Part shown: piece after piece, positions 55,598 through 63,722 of the stretch
Layout of the letters: every line of letters starts with the position of its first letter
Numbering within the stretch: the stretch's first letter is position 1
NCBI RefSeq assembly: GCF_001429245.1
Contig: NZ_LMJE01000013.1
Coordinates: 1-64,000 of the forward strand
Direction of reading: 5' to 3'
DNA: 64,000 nucleotides
Source: Rhizobium sp. Root274
Lineage (GTDB): Bacteria; Pseudomonadota; Alphaproteobacteria; Rhizobiales; Rhizobiaceae
Made by a program: the position numbers and the translations under genes
Notes under the pieces: model-generated
Database searches by the model: none
What the model saw: the letters and a program-made list of their open reading frames with translations, nothing else
What the model was told of the DNA's origin: nothing

Positions 55598-56542
55598 ATG
55601 CGCGCTTCCCGTGTCGCATATCCCCTGACGTGGCGCGTCATGGATATGCTCGAACGCCTCGCGGCCACTTTGTGGCCATCCAGCTTCCAGAAGGGCCTGC
55701 CATATCTGATGCTGCTGCCGGCAATCGTTCTCGTCGGCCTTCTGGTTCTTGGCCTCATCCAGATCGGCGATGTGAGCCTGAGGACACTGGATACCAATAC
55801 CTTCCTGATGTCTGAGAACTACACGCTGGCTAATTATCAGCGAGCCCTGACCGAGAATTTCTTCGCGACGGTCGCCGGGCGAAGCCTCATGGGCTCGGTG
55901 ATCGTGACGGTGATTACCCTCATCTTCGCCTTCCCCTATGCTTATCTGATGGTGCGCACGCCCTCTTCCGCACTGCGCAAGTTCCTGCTGGTGGCGCTGT
56001 TCCTGCCATTCTTCATCGGCCAGGTGGTGCGCGCCTATGGCTGGCTCATCATCCTCGGCAACCAGGGAATGGTGAACGAAGCGCTTGGCTTAGTTGGCGT
56101 CCCGCCGATGCGGCTGCTCTATAACTACCCGGCTGTTCTGTTCGGGCTAGTGCAATACATGCTGCCCTTTGCCGTACTCATGCTTGCGCCTGCGCTGACT
56201 GCCATTCCAAGCGAGCTTGAGGCCGCCGCCGCTTCGCTCGGCGCAGGCTGGGTTCGCACATTCCGACATGTCGTCCTGCCGCTCTCGCGCCCAGGCCTGG
56301 TCGGCGCTGGGCTCGTCGTTATCACTCTTTCCATGACCGATTTCGCCATCCCTGCCATTCTGGGTGGCGGCACGCAAGACTTCATAGCGAACGCCATTTA
56401 CGACCAGTTCTTCCGCACCTCCGACCAGGGTCTAGGTGCGACACTATCGCTGCTGCTCGTCGCTGTCGGCTCCATCCTCGTCGGCGTGGTGTTCATGCTG
56501 TTCGGGGCCGGCACGCTTGCCATCGGAGGTGATCGCAAATGA
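55598..56542 (+). CDS. ABC transporter permease (PotB type)
   Basis: 314 residues with about six membrane helices, beginning YLMLLPAIVLVGLLVLGLIQ. The cytoplasmic coupling loop is EAAAASLGAGWVRTFRHVVLPLSRPG, the EAA motif of binding-protein-dependent permeases. GAGG lies about 9 nt before the ATG. It pairs with the next permease, whose start overlaps its stop by 4 nt. Twelve-residue shorter and other starts (e.g. MDMLERL) cannot be excluded. Confidence 0.92.
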   Translation: MRASRVAYPLTWRVMDMLERLAATLWPSSFQKGLPYLMLLPAIVLVGLLVLGLIQIGDVSLRTLDTNTFLMSENYTLANYQRALTENFFATVAGRSLMGSVIVTVITLIFAFPYAYLMVRTPSSALRKFLLVALFLPFFIGQVVRAYGWLIILGNQGMVNEALGLVGVPPMRLLYNYPAVLFGLVQYMLPFAVLMLAPALTAIPSELEAAAASLGAGWVRTFRHVVLPLSRPGLVGAGLVVITLSMTDFAIPAILGGGTQDFIANAIYDQFFRTSDQGLGATLSLLLVAVGSILVGVVFMLFGAGTLAIGGDRK

Positions 56543-57339
56543 CCGGTAGCCGCAGCAAATCAATCGTTATTTGGACCTTCGTCGCGACCGCCCTTCTGAT
56601 GCTCTCGGCACCGACGATCGTGGTTCTTGGCGCCTCGTTCACCTCGGGTAACATCATTACCTTCCCACCGGATGGTTTCTCGCTGCAATGGTACAGCAAG
56701 ATCGCCCAGGCCACCGACCTTAGGCAGGCCTTCGTACGCTCGCTGATCGTGGCCACGATCTGCACGCTGGTGTCTATTCCCGTCGGCACGCTGGCCGGCA
56801 TCGCGCTCGCCAAGTACCGTGTTCGCTTTGCCCGTTCCATCCAGATCTACCTGCTGCTGCCTTTCACGATCCCTCTCATCGGTTCTGGCATCGGCATGAT
56901 GCTCGTGTTCGGCCAGATGGGCGTAATCGGCAATCTCTGGCCGGTTGGCATCGCCTGCTCAGTCATCAACCTGCCCTTCATGATCTGGGCAGTGACAGCG
57001 AGCGCCAGCAATCTTTCGCCCGACCTGGAACTGGCAGCTGCCAATTGCGGTGCTCCGCCGCTGCAGCGCTTTCTCTACATCACGTTGCCGGCCGTGCTGC
57101 CGGGTGTGATCACCGGTTCGCTTCTGATGTTCATTCTCGCGCTCAACGAGTTCCTGGTCAGCCTGCTGCTTGTCGATGCGCGAAGCGTCACGCTGCCTGT
57201 GCAGATCTACAACTCCATCCGCTCGATCATTACGCCGGATCTGGCTGCCATTTCCGTGGTTTTCATCGCCTGCGCCGGCATCGCAATCGCGCTGCTCGAC
57301 CGCCTCGTCGGTCTGGACATCTTCCTCAAATCGAAATGA
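56539..57339 (+). CDS. ABC transporter permease (PotC type)
   Basis: 266 residues, about six membrane helices. Begins SIVIWTFVATALLMLSAPTIVVLGASF. EAA loop: ELAAANCGAPPLQRFLYITLPAVLPGVITGSLLMF. It forms the heterodimeric channel with the upstream PotB-type permease. Its stop overlaps an in-frame ATG of the next gene, consistent with one long operon. Confidence 0.92.
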   Translation: MTGSRSKSIVIWTFVATALLMLSAPTIVVLGASFTSGNIITFPPDGFSLQWYSKIAQATDLRQAFVRSLIVATICTLVSIPVGTLAGIALAKYRVRFARSIQIYLLLPFTIPLIGSGIGMMLVFGQMGVIGNLWPVGIACSVINLPFMIWAVTASASNLSPDLELAAANCGAPPLQRFLYITLPAVLPGVITGSLLMFILALNEFLVSLLLVDARSVTLPVQIYNSIRSIITPDLAAISVVFIACAGIAIALLDRLVGLDIFLKSK

Positions 57340-57374
57340 CCCATGGCTTTTGGCCGGGCATCAAGGACAAGACG

Positions 57375-58703
57375 ATGACATCAGTGTCTTTCTACGAATA
57401 CTCCAAGCTCAGCGACGAAGAGAAGGCCGCCCTGCTACGCCGCTCGGAAAGCGACATCTCCAGCTTCATGGAGAAGGTCGCGCCGATCCTGGAGGCTGTG
57501 CGCACCGAGGGCGACAGGGCGCTCGCCCGCTTTGGCCGCGAACTCGACAAGGCAGATGTGACGGAAGCGAACCTGAAGGTGACCGAGGCCGAATTCGACA
57601 CGGCTTTTAAGCTGGTCGATGCAAGCGTGATCGAATCCATCCAGTTCGGCATCGACAATATTCGCCACTTCCATGAAGAGCAGAAGCCCGAGGCAATGTG
57701 GCTGAAGGAAATCCGTCCCGGCGCTTTCGCCGGCGACCGCTTCACGCCGATCCAGTCCGTCGCGCTTTACGTACCACGCGGGAAGGGCTCCTTCCCTTCC
57801 GTCACGATGATGACCTCTGTCCCTGCCGTTGTCGCCGGCGTCCCGAATCTCGCGATCGTCACGCCGCCCGCACCCGATGGCACCGTCGATGCCGCAACGC
57901 TCGTTGCTGCGCGTCTCGCAGGCGTTGAGACCGTCTACAAGGTCGGTGGCGCGCAGGCTGTGGCAGCTGTCGCCTACGGTACCGAGACCGTAAAGCCGGC
58001 GCTCAAGATCGTCGGCCCCGGCAGCCCATGGGTTGTCGCCGCAAAGCGCTCGCTAGCAGGCGTCATCGATACAGGGCTTCCCGCCGGCCCCTCCGAAGTA
58101 ATGATCCTCGCCGATGACACCGTGCATGGGGGTCTTGCAGCACTCGATCTTCTCATCGAAGCCGAACATGGACCGGACTCCTCCGCTTACCTCGTCACCC
58201 ACAGCCGCCGTGTCGTCGAGGAAGCGATTGCCGCCCTCCCCGAACATTGGGCCAGGATGACCGAGCAGCGCGTCGGGTTCTCAAAGACTGTGCTGACCGG
58301 CAAGACCGGCGGCATCGTGCTAACCTCCTCGATCCAGGAGAGCTACGACTTCGTCAATGCCTATGCTCCGGAACACCTCGAACTTCTGTCGGAAGAGCCA
58401 TTCGTCCACCTCGGTCACATTACCGAAGCTTCGGAAATCCTGATGGGCACCCATACGCCGGTCAGCATTGCCAATTTCTCACTCGGCCCGAACGCCGTTC
58501 TACCGACGAGCCGCTGGGCACGCACCTATGGCCCGCTGTCCGTCACCGACTTCGTAAAGCGCAGCTCGATCGGCTACGTGACACCGCCCGCTTATCCGGA
58601 ATTTGCCAAGCATTCGCACAATCTGGCGATCTACGAGGGCTTCTCCTCGCATGCGCTGGCCGTATCGCAGGTCCGCGACGCCTACCTGAAGAAGGGTGTC
58701 TAA
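57375..58703 (+). CDS. HisD-like (histidinol dehydrogenase family) NAD-dependent dehydrogenase
   Basis: 442 residues from the ATG at 57375 (AAGGA 7 nt upstream); an ATG at 57336 that overlaps the permease stop would add 13 residues. HisD family blocks: YVPRGKGSFPSVTMMTSVPAVVAGV, VYKVGGAQAVAAVAYGTETV, GLPAGPSEVMILADD, LDLLIEAEHGPDSSAYLV, YAPEHLELLSEE (conserved Glu-His), PNAVLPT. In E. coli HisD the zinc ligands are Gln259, His262, Asp360 and His419. By eye the first is Glu here and the third is Asn (SIANFSLG), and GTNH is GPNA. This argues against true histidinol dehydrogenase activity and for a catabolic relative, such as those acting on other amino or sulfo alcohols. It is co-transcribed with the importer. 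Confidence 0.85.
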   Translation: MTSVSFYEYSKLSDEEKAALLRRSESDISSFMEKVAPILEAVRTEGDRALARFGRELDKADVTEANLKVTEAEFDTAFKLVDASVIESIQFGIDNIRHFHEEQKPEAMWLKEIRPGAFAGDRFTPIQSVALYVPRGKGSFPSVTMMTSVPAVVAGVPNLAIVTPPAPDGTVDAATLVAARLAGVETVYKVGGAQAVAAVAYGTETVKPALKIVGPGSPWVVAAKRSLAGVIDTGLPAGPSEVMILADDTVHGGLAALDLLIEAEHGPDSSAYLVTHSRRVVEEAIAALPEHWARMTEQRVGFSKTVLTGKTGGIVLTSSIQESYDFVNAYAPEHLELLSEEPFVHLGHITEASEILMGTHTPVSIANFSLGPNAVLPTSRWARTYGPLSVTDFVKRSSIGYVTPPAYPEFAKHSHNLAIYEGFSSHALAVSQVRDAYLKKGV

Positions 58704-58706
58704 GCC

Positions 58707-59720
58707 ATGAAGGCTGTGCGGCTTTATGATGCGAAGGATCTGCGCGTGGAGGAGATGGCCAAGCCATCGGCTCCGCCCGCCGGCTTCGTTAATCTTGAGG
58801 TCAGGGCTGCAGGCATCTGCGGCTCGGACCTTCATAACTACCGCACGGGCCAGTGGATATCCCGCCGTCCTTCCACAGCCGGCCATGAGTTCTGCGGCCG
58901 TGTGACCGCGATCGGCGATGGCGTCAGCCATCTTGCCATAGGCGATCTTGTTTCCTCCGACTCCCGGATGTGGTGCGGCACTTGCCCCGCCTGCACGAGC
59001 GGCCGGAGCAATATATGCGAAAGCCTCAGCTTTGTGGGCGAAGGTTGCGACGGCGGCTTTGCCGACGAAGCACAGGTGCCGGCCAAACTCCTCGTTCGTC
59101 ACGATCCGCAGCTTTCGCCGCATATAGCAGCCATGGCCGAGCCACTCGCCGTGGCGCTGCATGCCATTCGCAGGCTTGCAGTTCCGAAGGGCGAGCCGGT
59201 ATTGGTCATCGGATGCGGCACCATCGGCGGGCTGTGTGCACTTGTTCTTTCCCGTCTGCACGATGGCCAGCTGCTGCTTTCGGACCTCAACGCTGACAGA
59301 GCCGCAACGGTGGCAGACGTCACGGGTGGCAAGGTCACATCACTCGACAAGGGCGAGATCGAGGCCGCGCTTTCGAGCGACCGTCTTCGACATGCTTTGG
59401 ACGCCACCGGCAGCATCCAGGCGATCGCGCGCGCAATCGACCTGCTCTCCGGCGGCGGCGGTCTGGCTCTCGTCGGCATCAGCCATGGCAAGCTTGATTT
59501 CGATCCCAACATCCTCGTCGAACGCGAGATCTCGCTGATAGGCTGCCACGCTTTTTCGAACGAACTGCCGGAAGCCGTGGCATTGCTGAGCGATCTCGCG
59601 CCGGCCCTGAAGCGCTTCATTGAGGTACTGCCTTCGCTCGATGACGTGCCCGCCGCCTATGACCGCCTTTTGCGGGGCGAGAGCAAGACGCTGAAAACAA
59701 TCATCGACGTGGCGCAATGA
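58707..59720 (+). CDS. Zinc-dependent medium-chain alcohol dehydrogenase
   Basis: 337-residue MDR protein. Catalytic zinc site: GICGSDLHNYRTGQW and AGHEFCGRV. The structural-zinc cysteines lie in WCGTCPACTSGRSNIC. NAD-binding domain: PVLVIGCGTIGGLCALVLSR. FVGEGCDGGFADEAQVPA is typical of sorbitol/threonine-dehydrogenase-like members. It oxidises a secondary alcohol of unknown identity. It begins 3 nt after the HisD-like gene, so the two probably act in the same route. Confidence 0.92.
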   Translation: MKAVRLYDAKDLRVEEMAKPSAPPAGFVNLEVRAAGICGSDLHNYRTGQWISRRPSTAGHEFCGRVTAIGDGVSHLAIGDLVSSDSRMWCGTCPACTSGRSNICESLSFVGEGCDGGFADEAQVPAKLLVRHDPQLSPHIAAMAEPLAVALHAIRRLAVPKGEPVLVIGCGTIGGLCALVLSRLHDGQLLLSDLNADRAATVADVTGGKVTSLDKGEIEAALSSDRLRHALDATGSIQAIARAIDLLSGGGGLALVGISHGKLDFDPNILVEREISLIGCHAFSNELPEAVALLSDLAPALKRFIEVLPSLDDVPAAYDRLLRGESKTLKTIIDVAQ

Positions 59721-59772
59721 TCCGCCACGTCACTTCCATCGATTGCCGGCACAAAACGCGGAGACAGTGGCC

Positions 59773-60504
59773 ATGACTGCACTTTCAGATTCTGCCTCGC
59801 CGCTATACGAGAAAGTCAAGGACTTCGTCCTCGGCAACATCGGCACTGGAAAATGGGCTCGCAACAGTCGCCTTCCTTCGGAGAACGAACTCGTCGCCGC
59901 TCTCGGCGTTTCGCGCATGACCGTGCATCGCGCGCTGCGCGAGCTTACCTCGGAGGGACACCTGCGCCGCATTCAGGGAGTGGGAACCTTCGTCGCACCA
60001 CCCAAGCCCCAATCAACGCTTATCGAGATCAGCAACATCATCACGGAGATCAAGGCACGCGGCAGCCGTCACCGGGCCGAAGTGGTGGTTCTGGAACGCA
60101 TCATGCGGCCTGAGCCCGAACTGTTGCTCGCATTCGAGTTCGACACGACAAAGCCGGTGGACCATTCGATCGTGATCCATTTCGAGAACGAACTGCCGGT
60201 CCAGCTTGAGGAACGCTATGTCAATCCGAGCTTGGTCTCGGGCTATATCGAACAGAATTTTACCGGCACCGCGACCTACGACTATCTGCAGAACGCGACA
60301 CCGCTGACCGAAGTGGAGCACCTTATCAGTGCCCTGCCAGCCGGCGAAGTTCATGCCCGTCTTCTGCAAATCCGTACCGGCGACTGCTGCCTCGTCCTGC
60401 ATCGCAAGACCTGGACAGGCCCGGTTGTCGCCACCGTCAACACGCTGACCTATGTCGGCAATCGCTATTCTCTCGGCAGTCGCTATCTGCAGGGCAGCAA
60501 GTGA
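59773..60504 (+). CDS. GntR-family (HutC subfamily) transcriptional regulator
   Basis: 243 residues from the ATG at 59773 (GGAG 9 nt upstream); an ATG at 59743 is in frame. N-terminal winged helix: GKWARNSRLPSENELVAALGVSRMTVHRALRELTSEGHLRRIQGVGTFV. C-terminal UTRA domain: VIHFENELPVQLEERYVNPSLVSGYIEQNF and LVLHRKTWTGPVVATVNTLTYVGNRYSLGSRY. It is related to HutC but clearly distinct. Placed inside the operon, it probably responds to the imported compound or a derivative. It could share the HutC-type operators, a point that sequence alone cannot decide. Confidence 0.9.
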   Translation: MTALSDSASPLYEKVKDFVLGNIGTGKWARNSRLPSENELVAALGVSRMTVHRALRELTSEGHLRRIQGVGTFVAPPKPQSTLIEISNIITEIKARGSRHRAEVVVLERIMRPEPELLLAFEFDTTKPVDHSIVIHFENELPVQLEERYVNPSLVSGYIEQNFTGTATYDYLQNATPLTEVEHLISALPAGEVHARLLQIRTGDCCLVLHRKTWTGPVVATVNTLTYVGNRYSLGSRYLQGSK

Positions 60505-60526
60505 ACACCCATCCGGAACGAATGCC

Positions 60527-61819
60527 ATGCCCCAGCCCACCAGCCGCACCGCGGAAATACGGAAGATCGCCAAGTCGGGAGACGGACAGGCCGAGCGTAT
60601 GCTCGCTGATCTGCTGCGCGACCTCTTCAAGATCGAGCCGCGCAACGTGGCCATCAACCACGATCAGTACAGCCTCAACTCGCTGAATGGTTTCTTCGAT
60701 ACGGATGATGACCAGTTCTTCTTCAAATTCCACCAGGAGGAAGGCGAAGAGGCGATGAGTGGTGAGTACTACCGCGCAGACATCCTTGCCCGCGCCGGCT
60801 TGCCAGTGGATCAGCCACTGCTGATCTCTGTGCTGCCCGGCGAACAGATTCTTGTCTATCGCCGTCGCACAGATCCCCGTTTCTCGGACGTTCTTCGTGC
60901 TCTAGATCTCAAGGACGATCCCCCGGCACGTGCAAAGGCGGTGGAAGCCGAACGTCAAATGAGCGAAGCTGTGCTTGAGGTTTACCGAGAGACGCTGCAC
61001 GCTGTAACGCCGCAGAACGTTGCCGCAGAACCCATTCACAGGCTGTTCTACGAGCGCCTGATCGATCCCCCGACCGGCTCCTATCCCGGTGGACGAATGG
61101 CAAGCTTCTATGTCGGCAAGGAATTTGCGTTTCCAGGTGTGACGCTGGACTGGCAGGCTCTCTCACGCCTGCCTTTCGAGATAAATGGTGTTAAATACCG
61201 TGACAGCCTGGGTGTGCTCTTCAATGAAGCGCATGAAAGGCTGAACCCGGTTCGTCTGGCCGACGCAGGTGGCGTGGTCGCCCATGGCGATGCGCACAAC
61301 GCCAACGTCTGGTACGAGGACCACGGTGACACGGCCCACCTCTCCTTCTTCGACCCGGCCTTCGCAGGCGAGCACATCCCAACGCTGCTTGCTGAGGTAA
61401 AAACCACCTTTCACAACATTCTCGCGCATCCTTTCTGGCTCTACGACCCGGCGCTTGCTTCGGAACATTATACGGCAGCCGCAATACTCGACGGCGATTT
61501 GCTGCGCGTGACCACCAGCTACGAGGTGAGCCCGGTGCGGCGCGATCTGCTGAGTGTGAAGGCAGAGGCCATGTGGAAGCCGCTGCTCACGGATCTCAAG
61601 GCACGCGACATGCTGCCGGAGGATTGGCGACGTGTGGTCCGGCTCGGCCTGTTCCTTTGCCCGACGCTGGTGATGAACCTGCGCGCCGGCGCTACCAGCC
61701 ACAATCCCGTGTCTTCGCTTGTCGGGCTTTCCAGTGCGATCATGGCCGGCAGCGAGCCGGTGGCGGGACAGGACATGCTGTCCCGCTTTTTCGATGTGAT
61801 CGATCCCGACAGAGGCTGA
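60527..61819 (+). CDS. Aminoglycoside-phosphotransferase-fold small-molecule kinase
   Basis: 430 residues from the ATG at 60527 (GGAACG upstream, after the end of the regulator gene). It has the protein-kinase-like APH fold: YSLNSLNGFFDTDDDQFFFKFHQEE near the nucleotide site with the ATP lysine (FFKFH), then GGVVAHGDAHNANVWYED with the catalytic Asp and Asn, and LSFFDPAFAGEHIP for the second metal site (DP instead of DFD). It is longer than antibiotic kinases and lies between a regulator and an oxidase in a catabolic operon, so a metabolic substrate (an alcohol or sugar-like compound) is much more likely than drug resistance. Substrate unknown. Confidence 0.8.
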   Translation: MPQPTSRTAEIRKIAKSGDGQAERMLADLLRDLFKIEPRNVAINHDQYSLNSLNGFFDTDDDQFFFKFHQEEGEEAMSGEYYRADILARAGLPVDQPLLISVLPGEQILVYRRRTDPRFSDVLRALDLKDDPPARAKAVEAERQMSEAVLEVYRETLHAVTPQNVAAEPIHRLFYERLIDPPTGSYPGGRMASFYVGKEFAFPGVTLDWQALSRLPFEINGVKYRDSLGVLFNEAHERLNPVRLADAGGVVAHGDAHNANVWYEDHGDTAHLSFFDPAFAGEHIPTLLAEVKTTFHNILAHPFWLYDPALASEHYTAAAILDGDLLRVTTSYEVSPVRRDLLSVKAEAMWKPLLTDLKARDMLPEDWRRVVRLGLFLCPTLVMNLRAGATSHNPVSSLVGLSSAIMAGSEPVAGQDMLSRFFDVIDPDRG

Positions 61820-61820
61820 C

Positions 61821-62999
61821 ATGACCCTTGTCAATGTAGAGGACTACCGCGAACGCGCTCGGCGTCGCCTGCCAAAGATTTTCTTCGACTACATCGATGG
61901 CGGTTCGTTCGACGAGGACACGATGCACGCCAATCGCACCGATTTCGGAAACTTCGCGCTCAAGCAGAACCTGCTTGTCGAGCCCAAGCCTCAGGATCTT
62001 TCGACAATCTATCTCGGTGCACGCCATCCCCTGCCCTTCATGCTGGGGCCGGTCGGATTTCTCGGCCTCTATTCCGGCAATGGCGAATTGAAGGCGGTCC
62101 GCGCAGCGCATGCTGCGGGCATTCCTTTCTGCCTCTCCACCTTTTCCATCGCTTCCCTTTCTGATCTGCGCGCAGAGACGAAAGGGCCACTGCATTTTCA
62201 ACTTTATGTGCTGGAGGACCGCACACTCTGCGAGGAGCTTCTTCAATCGGCGGAGCGTGCCGGTGTCGATACGCTGTTCGTAACCGTTGATACGGCCATC
62301 ACCGGCATTCGAGAACGAGACATGCGCAACGGGTTCCGGTCGCTGACGCGGATTACACCCAGCCTCTTCGCACGTTTTGCGCTTCGGCCCCGTTGGCTGG
62401 CCGATATCGCCCTGAACGGCATGCCGTCGGTTCGGGCGATCGAACACCGGCCGGAATTTGGACGCGGCGCTTTGGAGCAGGCAGCGAACCTTTCGCGCGC
62501 CATCGACAAGACGCTGACTTGGAAAGACATCGCCTGGCTGCGCAACCGCTGGACCGGCAAGCTGGTTGTCAAAGGCATTCTCGCACCCGAGGATGCGGCG
62601 ATGGCCCGCGTACTCGAATGCGACGGTGTCGTCATCTCAAACCATGGTGGGCGCCAGCTGGACGGCGCATCTAGCACAATCCGCGCCCTTACCGGCATTC
62701 GCGCGGCCGTCGGTCCGGATTTCTGCCTGATGCTAGATGGTGGCATCCGTCGCGGCACGGACATCATCAAGGCGATCGGCCTCGGTGCCGATGGCGTAAT
62801 GCTCGGCCGCGCTTATGCCTATGGCCTTTCCGCAGCGGGAGAGCAGGGCGTCGCGGGTGTGATTGCGCTTCTTGAACGGGAGATATCGATAACCCTCGCC
62901 CTCATGGGTGTTGCTTCCATTGACGAGCTAAAAGCGCGTGGCCGCGACGTTGTGACCGTTGCGAGCAATTTGTGGGTTGCACAGGCTTTAGCCCTTTGA
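61821..62999 (+). CDS. FMN-dependent alpha-hydroxy-acid dehydrogenase/oxidase
   Basis: 392 residues of the L-lactate dehydrogenase/glycolate oxidase family. The N-terminus NVEDYRERARRRLPKIFFDYIDGGSFDE is characteristic. FMN and substrate residues: MLGPVGFLGLYSGNGE, FQLYVLEDR, TVDTAITGIRERDMRNGFR, LVVKGILAPEDAAMARVLECDGVVISNHGGRQLDGA with the catalytic His, and LMLDGGIRRGTDIIKAIGLGADGVMLGRAYAYGL. It oxidises a 2-hydroxy acid to the 2-oxo acid. Together with the HisC-like aminotransferase this could turn a hydroxy acid such as imidazolelactate into an amino acid; that is an inference. A transposase remnant abuts the stop codon, so the C-terminus may have been altered. Confidence 0.92.
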   Translation: MTLVNVEDYRERARRRLPKIFFDYIDGGSFDEDTMHANRTDFGNFALKQNLLVEPKPQDLSTIYLGARHPLPFMLGPVGFLGLYSGNGELKAVRAAHAAGIPFCLSTFSIASLSDLRAETKGPLHFQLYVLEDRTLCEELLQSAERAGVDTLFVTVDTAITGIRERDMRNGFRSLTRITPSLFARFALRPRWLADIALNGMPSVRAIEHRPEFGRGALEQAANLSRAIDKTLTWKDIAWLRNRWTGKLVVKGILAPEDAAMARVLECDGVVISNHGGRQLDGASSTIRALTGIRAAVGPDFCLMLDGGIRRGTDIIKAIGLGADGVMLGRAYAYGLSAAGEQGVAGVIALLEREISITLALMGVASIDELKARGRDVVTVASNLWVAQALAL

Positions 63000-63272
63000 G
63001 TTGCAGCTTGATGCGGTCATTTTTGCGACTGTCCAGCATGCGGCTCCAGACGGGCATCTGATACTGCCACCTTGATCGGAATGCAGCATTGGCCTGCCTT
63101 GGTCGTCGAGCGTTGCCAGAGCCGTTTCGAGCATGGTCTTAACAAGCTTGAAGATCGGCCGCCTCGCAGTCTCGAACGCGATGATCTCGCCGTTATGCAG
63201 GTCCATGACCGGCGAGAGGTAGAGTTTTTCGTTGGCGAGGCCGAACTCAGTGACGTCTGTGACCCATTTCTA
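63000..63272 (-). pseudogene. IS3-family transposase OrfB remnant, frameshifted
   Basis: Leftward frame with KWVTDVTEFGLANEKLYLSPVMDLHNGEIIAFETARRP and ending PMLHSDQG, the integrase core of IS3/IS150-type OrfB. After HSDQG the expected WQYQMPVWSRML continues in another frame, so one base has been lost near 63061-63066. Both ends are missing: the 5' side is cut near 63272 and the 3' side runs into the hydroxy-acid oxidase stop. Non-functional. Confidence 0.85.
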
Positions 63273-63309
63273 ATGCATGTACTCGGCGTTATCCAAATTG
63301 CAGGTTAAG

Positions 63310-63720
63310 TCACGATCTAGCGAGTGCCTCAAGATCCTGAATGTCCTGCATCATAATCGATGAGGGCGATCGCGAGCAGAGGGACCTTACTCTGCCAGGG
63401 AGCGAAGGCGGCTTTCTATCAGTAAGCCGCTCACACAGGATCGGATGTGCGACCAAAACAATATTGATCCGCTTGAGATCGCGCAGGATGTCCAGATGCA
63501 GCGAACTCGTCTGAAGGCTTTCCAACCTCCCGTCACGCAGTCGTTCGATGTGACGCTCGGAGGATTCCTTTTCCATGCGACGCACCTCCGCCTTCACTTC
63601 CATCATCTGGCGGGCAAGAGGGAAGTCACGCGTAACGAAAATGGTCTGCGCGATGCGTAATTTGCCTGCCCTGAGACCCGACTTCCTTGCAATTTTCGGG
63701 AGAGTCTTGGGTTTTCTACT
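63310..63720 (-). pseudogene. Na/phosphate cotransporter-like gene, 3' fragment (PhoU-like domain)
   Basis: The frame reads KTLPKIARKSGLRAGKLRIAQTIFVTRDFPLARQMM, then EVKAEVRRMEKESSERHIERLRDGRLESLQTSSLHLDILRDLKRINIVLVAHPILCERL, to a TGA. This is the C-terminal PhoU-like helical domain of NptA/YjbB-type Na/Pi cotransporters. The membrane domain is missing: the frame runs upstream straight into the end of the IS3 element beginning near 63723. It is therefore a truncated remnant disrupted by that insertion. Confidence 0.75.
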
Positions 63721-63722
63721 CT

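Noticed and set aside
60527..61819. Antibiotic-resistance aminoglycoside phosphotransferase
   Set aside because: It shares only the kinase fold; length, neighbours and the DP metal motif fit a metabolic kinase.
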